DNA from: Flammulina velutipes
Taxonomy: Eukaryota > Basidiomycota > Agaricomycetes > Agaricales > Physalacriaceae
Direction: 5' to 3'
Length of the DNA stretch: 64,000 nt
Assembly: GCA_011800155.1 (NCBI GenBank)
Contig: CM022369.1
Location: 3,658,001 to 3,722,000 of the forward strand
Numbering within the stretch: position 1 is the first letter of the stretch; each line of letters starts with the position of its first letter. The notes beneath the pieces are model-generated. The model did not search any database and was not told the origin of the DNA. It worked only from the letters and a program-made list of their open reading frames with translations. This document shows positions 10,668-21,443 of the stretch, piece by piece. A program made the translations under genes and the position numbers.

Positions 10668-11111
10668 TCAGCCATTACTACTCGCGCTCATAGAAGGCGT
10701 CTGTGTCGGCTGAGTACTGGTGGTAGCGGTAGCTTCGTGCATAAGCAGTGGTGCACGCTCATTGACCTCCTCTGCACTTGTGGATGCATCGTCGTGGGCC
10801 TCACCGTATTCATCGTCACTATGGGCAGCTCGGCAGCAGGAAGGGCACCACGAGCAAGAAGAACAATGCTCCGGACATCCATGTCCTGGAGGAGTGTCAG
10901 TAGTTGGAAGCCGAGATGAGGCCCCGAACGCACGGATTCCAATGAAGTCTAAACAGGCACCCGCACAAACGTCTACGCATACGGTGATAGTCGACGCGCA
11001 GAGATGGTCGAGCATATTCGTAGATATGTATCCCAGAAGGATTGCTTTCTGGACGTGGTTAATTTGGCATGAGGGATGATGACGGTAAGAAGGCAAGGTG
11101 AAACGCGCCAC
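10668..11111 (-). CDS. Cys-rich small protein with dileucine motif, up to 147 aa
   Basis: A single open frame. The middle has a cluster of cysteines ('CVDVCAGACLDF', then 'CPEHCSSCSWCPSCCR') that could be palmitoylated or bind metal. An acidic linker and 'ERAPLL', which fits an [DE]xxxL[LI] sorting signal, come next. The tail is Ser/Thr-rich. A likely start is the Met at about residue 33, just before the Cys block; the upstream 30 residues are less convincing. A membrane-peripheral protein is plausible but unproven. No family recognised. Confidence 0.45.
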   Translation of the reverse strand: MARFTLPSYRHHPSCQINHVQKAILLGYISTNMLDHLCASTITVCVDVCAGACLDFIGIRAFGASSRLPTTDTPPGHGCPEHCSSCSWCPSCCRAAHSDDEYGEAHDDASTSAEEVNERAPLLMHEATATTSTQPTQTPSMSASSNG

Positions 11112-11310
11112 ACTGATTACTAAGTCATTCTACCCTGTGCCGCATTTTGAATCTCGATTTATGAGTTTCGTGTTGGGCAGAGCCTTCGACATAGTGCCCG
11201 ATTGACAAGAAATATAGAATAACATTCAAACATATCAGTATCCTCCGAACCTCATCGATCATCGGCCAGTGGAAGCGTCAATCACGGTTGCTTCAATCAG
11301 GCTATTGACG

Positions 11311-12062
11311 CTATTGGACGCGACTAATGAGTGAGCAGACATCTTCATTTCCATCCAGCAAATAACCCCATCCCGACAAAACATTAACATCCCGAACTAC
11401 CACCCAATCCAGATTTTGGGAGGGAGTCTCGATGTAGTCCTGGACACAACCTTCAATCAGCCAGAAGGCGACGAAGATATGTGTAAGGTTGAGACTGCCG
11501 AACCTAGCGCAGTGGGGAGTAAAGGAGTGGATGACAGACGTATGACATACCACATGAGTGATACTCTCACTTCGCGACCATTCCACATTCAAGTCCTGAA
11601 ATTGGGTATGGCGTTGTCGTAGGTAGGTGAGGGGTATTGTGTATCAGCGTGCGGGTAGTGGGAGCGGCCGGGGAGATGCTGGCCAGGCAAAGACGGTATA
11701 GGCCTGTACAGATAGAAAAGATGTGTTTGAGTGCGTCAGAGATCCCTTCGAGTTCAATGTCAGATGCTTGACGTGTCTGATAAAGAAGTCGTGATCTCGA
11801 CGAGGAGTTATCGTCCACGAGAAGGTTTCAAATTGTCGTGGGGAGGCGAGCATAACTGCACGATACAAGATGGGATCTACCCTGTAGTTATGTGAACAAA
11901 GTTATTACTTCCAGTTTGCCTCAAGCCGTACCATTGCTTGACCAGTTTTGACAACAAGACACATGTGATGGCAGAACTCCGGTGAGAAGTAGCCGTCATT
12001 TCTAAAATGCAGAGGCATAATTCCATGGGCAGATTCGCTAGGCCGGCGTCAGACATTGTCAT
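11311..12062 (-). pseudogene. F-box/LRR-like gene, probably broken
   Basis: The start encodes 'LANLPMELCLCILEM', an F-box-like opening, followed by an intron (about 11931-11881) and 'VDPILYRAVML', as in related F-box genes. The frame shifts by one base around 'RHVKHLTLN'/'EGISDALKHIF', and later again before 'NVEWSRSESITHV'. A short intron and the block 'LTHIFVAFWL' follow. The same blocks recur in the copy at 13.2-14.0 kb. Two frame changes without clear introns suggest decay, although one could be a missed splice site. Confidence 0.55.
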
Positions 12063-12139
12063 GATGGTCGAAGGACAAATCCACAGTATTCCCACGGTCC
12101 GTCAAAACAAGGGTTCTTGTACAACACCGTTCTACACGT

Positions 12140-12877
12140 CTATGTAGTACTTCCAGCTGGATCCCTTTCAGTATCTCGCCTTGATTTGGCCCCGGATAAC
12201 TGAGAAGGCTTTCCTCCGCCACAACGAAATTGACCCAATGTCACTCTGACGAGGAAAATAACAACGAAGAACATGAAAATCGCAGCAAAGGTCGTAATCG
12301 TCACTCTGACGGTCTTTGACACTTTGGTAGATATCCACATATAGGTCAAGACTTGGCCGAAAGGGCAGGTAATCCCGAAGCATAGCGTGATCAGCCCTAA
12401 TAAACCTGGTTCAGCATTCTCCACGCATAAAAATGGAACGATACTCACAAAACCAGACACAATATCTCCAGTACTTGAACACACCAAAGCGTAAAAGCAG
12501 AGCATGGTCAGATGTCAGGACATATCCTTTGTTGGGGAGTTCTGGAAGACAGGCTGCCGTTCTCGGAAGGGCCGCAAGTTGGTCAATGAGAATCAAGGAA
12601 GATGCCGTAGACGCCGCATTGAGGAGGATGGAGGCGAACGACTCAAAGTAGAGAAAGTTGCGAGCGCCACGTGTCGCGTCCTCTATCGAGTCGTCCCAGT
12701 CATCGTTTATCGCCGACAACAGAGAGACAGATATGCCTGCTAATAGACTTGACTATTAGCAATTTCATTGTTAGCGTACACCAGAACGTGGAATAACAGC
12801 ACTCACAACGACAGCAGCACTTTGATATAGAGTTAACCAGCCGGAACGCAGGGCCTCAACTACATGAGGTAGTTGAT
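12140..12877 (-). CDS. Multi-pass membrane protein, 5' end unresolved
   Basis: Two exons join cleanly at 12455/12410: the frame 'VFKYWRYCVWF' continues as 'CLLGLITLCFGITC' and on to a stop at 12140. Hydrophobic segments include 'YFESFASILLNAASTASSLI', 'CLLGLITLCFGITCPFG' and 'ITTFAAIFMFFVVIFLV', so at least three or four membrane passes. An upstream exon (12877-12807, 'EALRSGWLTLYQSAAVV') looks related, but its phase does not match the next exon. The 5' half is therefore uncertain or damaged. Family not recognised. Confidence 0.5.
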
Positions 12878-13235
12878 CTGAAGAGTGACATGAACGAGGT
12901 GGTCCGGATCTAACCAAAGAGAATCGTACAGTTCAAGTCCACCGTCGGAGCCATCTTTGTTGCCAATGTCAAGCTTCAGAATATGAGTGCGATAGTAGTA
13001 CTTAAACCAATCAGTGGTCACACCTGTGCTCTTGCACTGCATCAGGGTCATAGTGACATCTCTCTTGACAGCGCAAATGTACTCGGACGGCTAAGGGAGT
13101 AATTCAGTTGAATGCTTTCAGAAGAAGAAATGCGCACTAGAAGCGTCAGAACATGTCAGCAGTGATATGATAGGCAAATAGTTGTCACCGAAACGCTCAG
13201 CGCATTTTGGTTAATTGTCCTGTAGCCCCGAACAT

Positions 13236-14331
13236 TCACGAGATTGACGAGCTGATTGACGTCCAATACACAGAGCCAAGAGAGATCGGGGAATAGTGTA
13301 TAGTACCTATCGACACAGAATAACACAGGAACGAGCGCGAGGACCTTGCCGTACTATCTCGATCAAGTTGAAGTGACACTGGCACGCCCTCCCACGGCCC
13401 ACTTCCAATCACTATCAACTCTCCGAACTTCTTCCGTTCATGATTGTCGAAGACGCGTATCATTGCCCTAAACAGAGAGTCGACACGTTCGGACGCGACT
13501 GACAAGTGACCAAATGTCCTCATCTCCATCTTGCAAGTAATCCCAGCCCAACAACACGTCAAAATCCCGGAAAGCAACTCGAACCGGATTGTAATTTGTC
13601 GGAAGGGCTACGAGCCTCCGCCTCGGAGCACAATGTGATGCACAGAAGACGGGAGTCACCAAGGAGTCACTAAGCGCGTTGGGAGTTTTCACCATGTCCC
13701 CTACAACAGCATCACCCTTCTTGTCGGGTCATTGCATATTCAGAATGATGAATTCAACGGAAGGTGGGAGGAGAGACAGTATATCTGCTATTGCCTCAAT
13801 ATCACGATGGATATTAGAAGCGCTGCCAGTCATCCAGAAGCTAATGAGAAGATGTGTGAAGTTTGGGTAGAGGCTGCCAAGCTTTTTGCAGTGAGTGCGG
13901 AAGGGGTCGATCATACCAATGACCTGAACCAAGTGGGTGACACTCTCACTGCGAGGCCATTCTGAGGAGAAATCCAGACAAAAACGAGGATTACATTCGG
14001 TTTGGCTTTCATGTAGTCCGGGTTTGTTGGACATCCGACGATGACTGTATCATCACAGTGTGTTCGACGAATTCCCACTTCAAGGATGGTGTTCAATGTT
14101 TCGACCAGATGAGTCTGCCGCACTGCCTCGGAGCCCTCTTCGCAGCTGGTGAGGCATGAGCACACGGGATATCCAGAGAGGAAAGGTACTACTTTGCAAG
14201 CATCTGCTTGATGTTTCGACAAGTCGCTGTCGTGGACCTAGTCCTTCGTTCTGGTATGACATTGGCAGTGTTACAGCGTCAGCGAGGAGTTCATTGAATT
14301 TCGACGCGTCGCCTTCCTTCTGAGCTGACAT
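13236..14331 (-). pseudogene. Chimeric pseudogene: FunK1 5' end fused to F-box 3' part
   Basis: From 14331 to about 13975 the minus strand matches the start of the intact FunK1 gene ('EGDASKFNELLADAV', 'CPTNPDYMKAKP'), with small indels that shift the frame. At about 13975, after 'KAKPNVILVFV', it turns abruptly into the F-box family sequence ('EWPRSESVTHL', 'NFTHLLISFW', then 'RDFDVLLGWDYLQDGDED'), which matches the relic at 11.3-12.0 kb. The 3' part ends with 'KKFGELIVIGSG'. This looks like a recombination join, not one old gene. Confidence 0.7.
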
Positions 14332-17300
14332 GATGGCGCGTGATGGTAGGAAGCATAGGTGGGCTGTATGGCTACGTTAGCGTTGTCATTTGGAAACTTG
14401 AAGGTCTGGGATGCTCACCAGTGGCACGAGTGTCACCCGCTGTACAACGTGTACTCCACCCCTACAGTGTATAGGAAAGGACCGCAATGAAACGAATCAT
14501 CGACAAGGGCGGACGATGGATGATGGTGCGAAGCAAGGAGGAAAACGGTCACATGTCAATTCGGGTCACCAAATACACGGCAAGTACAATACACAGTACA
14601 GACAACAATTATAACATGACGGGTAAGGATACTAAGTCTTCTTATGCTGCTTCTGCCATTCGGGCCATACCTCCGCAACATGCAGTTTCACCTCCTCCTT
14701 CAACCAATCATCTTTGATCTCCTCAGGCATTGCTGCAGCCGCCTCCACCATCTTCTCCAAAAGCTCACGACCATCGGGCTCGGTCCATATTTGCTTCAAC
14801 CTCATCGAAGACGAATGATTAGTGTAAAAAATCTGCCACCCCACCATGAACCTTTCCAGACATTCCAGGGCTGCGATAGGAAGCCAAGATTCCGAGGGAA
14901 CCTTCCAGTCGGAGAGGAAAATCATCTTCTCCTTTCGAACAGTGATATGGTCAACACCGACCCATCCATCGAAAGGAGCAACAAGTTTCTCTTGGACGGG
15001 GTTGACGGACACACAACCAGCAGCCCATGCCAGAACCCACATGAACGACTCGAGTTCATGGCGGTAACGGTGTGCGACATTACCGCTATAGCCGTTATCA
15101 GTGAGCAAATCGAGAGCCATGAAGGGTAGGGTGCCCATATTCTCTTGACCCGATGATGGGGGACTATCAGCACCGGGATCCATGACCAACGAGATATCGA
15201 AATCGTTGAGGATGCCTTTCTTGGTAGAAGTGTTGAACATACAGTTGCTAAAACTAATGTCCCCGTGCGCAATGCCAATGATCCAGAGCAAGTAATGGCC
15301 TTGACGGAAATTGGATCAGATTAGCAAAGATTGGCATGGTAGTGCGACCTACAACGAATGATTTCCCAGTATGCTCTATAGAAATCCTTAGGCGTGGTGG
15401 CAGTGACCTTGAGTGGAGACAGCTTTTCCGAAATGATCCAACGTTGCACCCGAGAACCTGTCTCGTCGAGTCCAAGAAGTTTGCGTATGATACTGGTAGA
15501 AGTACCCTCGATGTCGCCGTGTTCTACGATCCATGGGAGGTGGTCCTTGACGTAGTTCCGGCAGTTTGATGGAAGGAGAGTATCTGCTCTGTCCAGCGCC
15601 AGCTCGATGATGTCCGGCTCATATCCCGCCCTTTCAGCGGTCCACGAGACTTTCAGAAAGTGTAACGGACGATTCTGGACCAGAGCAGGAAGAGTACCAC
15701 CAACAGCTTTGCGTGCAAAATCGGCCCCAAAGGTCCTTCGCCCTGAAAGGTGAGCAGTAAAGTGACGTATCTCCCCAATTTCACCATGAGTTTCGACCGT
15801 TTTCTTGGCTTTGCCAACTCCCGAAAGCCCGTCGCAAAGTCCCAGAATAGAGATGAAGACAAGAAAGAGTGGAAGTTCATCTATGATATCGATAGCGTTG
15901 GACGTGATCTCTCCTTGCGGGTCATACCAAGATAATGCCAGTTGACTGCCTGTCGTAAATGAGTACAAGCTTGACAGCAGGTTGGGATCGCAAGTACCTG
16001 ACAGATAGACGACTGTAGTGTGGGTAATATCCCAGGAAGAGCGAAAGCACTCAGCAGCGTAGGTCTCGCACTGTAGGTCTGGCGGTGGACGCGGGAGTTC
16101 TGAAGTATTGCAACCGTCCAATATGAAGGGAGGACCCCAACGGGGCCTCTTCCTGTGGCCCCCAGGGGTATCTTCAGCCTTGCGCTTCTCACCAGTTGTA
16201 CTGGGTGACGATGATTCAGGCTCTACTTGACATCTCAGTCAATATTATCTAGACGAGCGGAAAGAAAAAAACATACCGGGGATCGCGTATGTCTTCGTCA
16301 GAGCATCAGCCGATGCCAAAGTGTCCTTTTCCAACTCCCAGGATTGACAGACATCCGACCACGAGGCGCCGTTTCGGTCGAAAGGCGTACCGTCAGAAAA
16401 GGCCTTGCAGCACTCATCGAAAGTAAATGCTTTCTCGCCAAACCATTTCGCGACGGCAGAGACAGAAACGAGGATGATATCCGGTTTGGCTTTCATGTAA
16501 TCCGGGTTTGTTGGACATCCGACGATGACTGGATCGTTATGCACGAAGATTACGCTGGGTTCAACAAATTTCCACTTCAAGATGGTATTTAATGCTTCGA
16601 CGAGATGAGCGGAGCGTTCTGCTTCGGAGCCCTCTTCGCGGCTGGTGACGCATGAGCCCACGGGATATCCAGAGAGGAAATAACGTACTACTTTGCAAGC
16701 ATCTGCTTGATATTTCGACAAGTCGCTGTCTTGGACCTAGTGGCTCGTTCTGGTATGACATCTATGTTGCAGACTTCCACAGCGTCTGCCAGGAGTTCAT
16801 CGAATTTCGAGGCATCGCCTTCCTTCTGGGTGAGGAAAGCCTTGAGCATGGCCACAAAGCTAGCGTCTTGCATCTTTTCAACAGTATTTATTGTCCTGCT
16901 CTAAAGTGAGTTGAGTTGTGCGACGTAGTGTAATAAACTTAAGTGAACGAACCCAAAGTCACTACGGAATGCTGCTTTCCTATCGATTCATGGTGAGGGA
17001 TACAGACAAAGCTTCGGTCCCGACCCCTTTCCACTCGCGATCGTCATGTGATCACTCCGAAATCGAAATCGAAAAGCACTGCAAGGTCAATTCATTCCTG
17101 AACACACCATACACCAATCGTGTACCTACTTACTACGCTCACATTAAATAAACCTACTTCGAAAACCTCCCCATCAGCTTAGTACCAGCTGCAAGTACAT
17201 AATCAGCACCAACTCACGGAACGTCAATACCAGGAACTCACCATTCATAAACTGGTCCCTCGTCTTCGCACCCGCTACCGCCCCCACAACAGAGCCCAAA

Positions 17301-17335
17301 GCATTCGTAGCCGTATTCACATACGAAGACCCTCC
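14330..17335. repeat. Left arm of an inverted duplication
   Basis: About 3 kb mirrored at 27660-28105 and 28670-31370. The arm contains the 3' end of the gene to its right, the FunK1 kinase C and its downstream flank. The part 14790-17335 matches 28670-31260. The part 14330-14790 matches 27635-28105 at what looks like more than 95 percent identity. Confidence 0.85.
14632..16873 (-). CDS. FunK1-type protein kinase, copy C, 680 aa
   Basis: Five exons: 16873-16689, 16641-16277, 16225-15998, 15949-15353 and 15299-14632, in frame over 2,043 nt. The N-terminal third ('LNTILKWKF', 'KPDIILVSV') is typical of the family. The catalytic loop is 'IAHGDISFSNCMF' (H470-G471-D472), so Gly replaces the usual Arg of HRD, and the metal motif is D491-F-D493 instead of DFG. 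Then come 'GTLPFMALDLL' and 'YRHELESFMWVLAWAAG'. FunK1 is a fungal-specific kinase family expanded in mushrooms, with an unknown substrate. Nearly identical to the inverted copy at 29.1 kb except for the last about 50 codons, which instead match the copy at 25.4 kb. Confidence 0.85.
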
Positions 17336-20300
17336 TGTGCGTGTCGCCGACGATGGATTATAGAACCCACCTGCATCCCCAGCACCCGCCTGCTGTTGCA
17401 TTCCCGGATACGAGCTATGGTCTTGACCTTGGCCTTGATTGTGAGAGTAATCAGGCTGGCTAGGCGGGAAGTACGACGGCTGGCCTGGATATCCGTGACT
17501 TTGACCTTGGCCTGGATAAGACGACCCCGACCCCGATCCGGGATAGGACGACGACGACGATACATATGCCGGGTTGTACCCTCCCGTTGACGCAGAAGGG
17601 AACACCCCACCGACTTCCACTCCAGACGACGGGAAAGACGGTGGTGTACCATTCGACGGTCTAGGTCCAGGCATCGGCATGCCTCCAAACGGCTCTGGTC
17701 CTGGGGAAGGGCGTTTATAAGGCGCATAGGCAGGTTGAGGGGGAGGCGCAGAGCCCCACTCAGGCGGTGGCCATTGAGGCGAAGGCGTCGTGCTTGGATT
17801 TGGCATCGCCGGAATATGTTGAGGGAAATGGGGCGAATGAGGTGATGCTACCATCCGTCCGTAATCGGCAGGCGGTCGACTGTTGTACTCGGCAGTAGGT
17901 GGGCGACTAGGTGGTCGGACACCATAATCGTTGGTAGAGGGTCGCCTCCCATACTCTGCAGTGGGCGGTCGATTCCCATACTCAGCAGCAGGAGGTCGAT
18001 TCCCAAAATCTGGGTTAGATAGTCGATTTCCGTAATCTGGGTTAGACGGTCGGCTTCCATACTCTGCAGTAGATGGCCGACTCCCATACTCTGCAGTAGA
18101 CGGACGAGAATTGGTCGGTCTGGGGGGAGGAGGGCGAGATGAAGAGTTTCCCGGTCTTGATGAATGGACATTCAGATTGGTCGCAGAGGGCCGTTTAGGT
18201 AGCGAAGGATGTGACGGTGGGGGAGGCAACATAGAAGATGCCGGTGGGAAAGATGGTCTGGAAGGAGACTGCACGAAGCCAGGGGTGAATGAGGAGGCGT
18301 GCATGGGAGGCGCAGTCGGGGGTCTCTGTTGAATGTGTATTGGAGGTGGTCCATTTGAGATATTAGTCCTTCCGAAGTCGTGGGCGAGATCATTCATAGG
18401 GCCATGGTGTGGTGCCTGGGTAGGTCGGGCATTGTATGACGAGGAATGAGTGAGCTGTGGTCCATTATTGTATGTGCTGGAAGATGTAGCTGTAGGTCCT
18501 CCGTTGTACGACGAGGAGGGAACGGGACGAGAACCGTTGAACGATGAAGAATCATTACGATGTGGAGGAGGTAAGTTGGCTGAGCCAGGATTGTATGATG
18601 AGTAGCCAGTCGATGGGAATACATTAAGCGCCGGGCTGGGAGGCAAAGTTGCTGGGCCAGCGCTGAACAACGATGATTGGGCCGTAGCCATGTTGTAGTT
18701 GGAAGAGGAAGCCGGGCTGGGAGGTGCTGCCTCGGACGAAGAGACAGGCAGTGTTGATGGTCCAGGACTGAATGCGCCAATGGAAGAAACTCTCCCAATA
18801 GTAGACGCAGGTGGAGTTTGCACTACAGTCGCCGGTGCCGATACATTGGTAGGTGGAGTCCTTCCACGAGGAGGCGCTGATGACGAATGGGATGTTGACG
18901 TTGACGGCTGTACTTGAGCCACCGTCTGCGCCCGGGCTTCAGCCTCCTCCGCCTCTAGGGAATACGGCGGCGGTGGAAGCTCATCTTTATCTTCCTTCTG
19001 AGTCTTCAACCACACTTCATAGCGGTCATCTGCTCCACTGCCACTTCCGCTGCCACTGCCACCTTCTTCCCTATCATCCTCCACCTCATATCGAGGCCTT
19101 GAAGACCAATAGTCGTCTAGTTCTTTGGATGGGAATGTTTCATGAATCAGACGATCGCTGCGTAAGCCTTCCGCAGCAAAGCCACATATGCGCATGTACC
19201 TATAAGAAGGCATTAGTGAGTGAACGAACCTAGCTTGAGAGAGATAGCATACCAATCTGAAGGCAGATCGTACCCATCCGCATTAAGAGCAAGAAAGTTG
19301 AATTTGTCTGACTGAGGCAGCCCATGCTTGGTGGTTACACATGGCATGAACGCCGTCCCTTCATCGTACCTAGAAAAGACTCGTTAATACACGTACAAGC
19401 GAACGATTGCGAGGCGCACTCATCCCACATGGCACCGTATATCGTTCTGACGCCCAAACGTTTTGCGTGGAAGATCTGCTTCCACAGAAATCGACCGCCG
19501 TTGCGTTTGATGTCATTGAACTTCCATTTCCCTTCCGAAAGGTTAAAACCCTACGGAATCGGTCAGTACTAGCTCCTTGACGCAGCGAGACCCATACCGA
19601 TCCGCCAGGAAGTACAACAGGGATATAGTCCACCTTTCTACCCCCACTGTCAGCCTGCTGGCGTAGAAGGTCGGCGTCGCCTTTCATTCTACGTTCGGCG
19701 AACTGTTCGACTTCGTCCTCTGTGCTATATCGGCCGATGGTCCACGGAGAAATGGCGTCAACCTCGTTGAGCCACACTTTTAGAAATCCACCATCGCGAT
19801 CCGCGTCGTGGTCAGCAGTACGCCAGTAAGCCGGAGTACCAGCCATGATGTAAAGTCCCCCTGGCGTTAGTCGACGGAGGGATTGAATGATGTCGTGCAG
19901 GAGTCGCGGTGTATGTCTTGAGTCCTCGAATCCAAAGCCCCAGAGAGCAAGAACTGGCTGGCCCTTCTCCCGAAGGTAATTTGGACTGTCGAGGATACCC
20001 TTGTTTCGGATGAGGTGCTGCCAGTCGGATTCCAATACTCGCTGGATGCGGTCGGGAGCGACCCCAGACACATCGTACCTATGCAGCGTAAGGGATAAAG
20101 ATGTTAATGACAGTTGGGACACGCACATGACGGAAAACACCCGACCCTCCTGTTCGGCAGCCTTCATGACCACGTCGCCCACTTCGTCGCGTATCCTGCG
20201 AACGCCGTGGTTTCCAGATTCCAAGTCGCACTGGCCAGCAAAACGTTGCAGAAACGCGCCATCGACGCCGTGTTCGGCCATCCATCGAAAATGCTTCTGG

Positions 20301-20744
20301 ACGGTCTTTGGATGGCGAGAAGAGAAGAGAAACGCCTGGCTGCCGTCCTGCATGGTCAACCCGGGCGCAGGGAAGAGCTCGGACGGCGAGTACGACGAAA
20401 CGTCTGGCCATAGATCCGTGTTTGGGCGACCGCCATCAGGAATGGGGTGATTGAACCAGTGCAGCCATCCGTGGTGGCCTGTTAGGAGTTCAATGCCTCG
20501 TCGTCGTCGCCGTCGTCGTGGATAGCGTACCTGGGCCAACTGGTTCGCCGTCTCCGGCGCATGTAAACCTGCTCATCGCCACCGTTAGCGCGGCGTACGC
20601 GATGCCATTCACGGACTGACCAGCCCTGATATCCGACTAGAAATTTGTCGTGGATTGTTGAAGGATTCGACCTGTTAATCAACGTCAGCGCAGGAGCTCG
20701 TCGTCCTACGTGAAAGCGCACCGTTTTAATTTTCGGGTCGACAT
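17154..20744 (-). CDS. Glycoside-hydrolase-like (xylosidase/arabinosidase-like) protein with long disordered tail, 1,061 aa
   Basis: Nine exons: 20744-20722, 20671-20621, 20568-20531, 20478-20127, 20078-19598, 19550-19420, 19369-19253, 19199-17242 and 17188-17154. They total exactly 1,062 codons. Residues 1-about 420 look like a TIM-barrel hydrolase of the type named xylosidase/arabinosidase in fungal annotations ('KFLVGYQGWFTCAGDGEPV', 'HHGWLHWFNHPIPDGGRP', 'YYVVLPGGS'-like 'YIPVVLPGGS', 'YGAMWDEYDEGTAFM'). There is no signal peptide, so it would be cytosolic. The remaining about 640 residues are Pro/Ser/Tyr-rich and include an octapeptide-like 'RPSTAEYG' repeat. The C-terminus ends with a short conserved block 'NALGSVVGAVAG' and 'GTKLMGRFSK'. 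A 3' fragment of this gene was copied to 28.7 kb. Confidence 0.72.
17865..18115 (-). repeat. Degenerate 24-bp coding repeat (RPSTAEYG-like)
   Basis: About nine to ten units encoding variants of 'RPSTAEYGS', such as 'RPSNPDYGN', 'RPPAAEYGN' and 'RRPSTNDYGV'. They lie within the disordered tail of the hydrolase-like protein. Confidence 0.8.
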
Positions 20745-21443
20745 GACGGTAAGAGACAGGAATGCGCTACCGCCTACCGCTGCTAATTGCCTCTTTGGGA
20801 TGTTCCCACGTACCTGCGCCACGCACAATTATTGTTATTATGCTGGACGACTCCTCTCTCCCTCCTAGTTAGTCCCTGCAATAGAGCTTTTTTAGGAACG
20901 AAGGTCGATTTAGTTTCTTATCAAGTCTTATTAGAGTGTATTTGCACGAATATATACTCGAAATGGTTAGTACATCCTAAGAATTGTATTAGAGGCTTTT
21001 TGCACGGATATATATTGAGAATGTGTAAAACATACTATACAAAGTTAAGTGCAAAATACCGCCACGGCATCCAGGTTTTCGGTGCTTGTGGGGCCGCAAA
21101 ATTGGGGAGGAGAGGGTGTGCAGTGGATGTGATGTGGCGGTTATGTGTGTGCATCTGGCCAACCACCTTTAGAAGAGGAAAGGTAGACTCCTTTATCGAC
21201 GCATATCCACAGCTACAGTAGTGTCCTCCGAAACCTATCAAGTTTGATGTCATTGTCTTGATCCTCAAGTGCGAGGCGTCCCATCCAACAATTCATCCTT
21301 TTTCCGCTGTGGTATATTATAATTATTCAGAATAATGTTACCAAAGCCAGACCAAGTTACTCGATACAAAACAATGCGCCGCTGCACGCGGCGCTTTCCG
21401 AGTTGCCAAGCATATGAATATTTCATTCTTGATTAATACCGTC
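20745..21443. other. Intergenic with a short degenerate direct repeat
   Basis: This is the divergent promoter region between the hydrolase-like gene and an F-box gene. Two approximate copies of a 45-50-base unit ('TATTAGAG...TTTGCACGAATATATA') lie at about 20930-20980 and 20988-21035. No gene supported. Confidence 0.5.
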
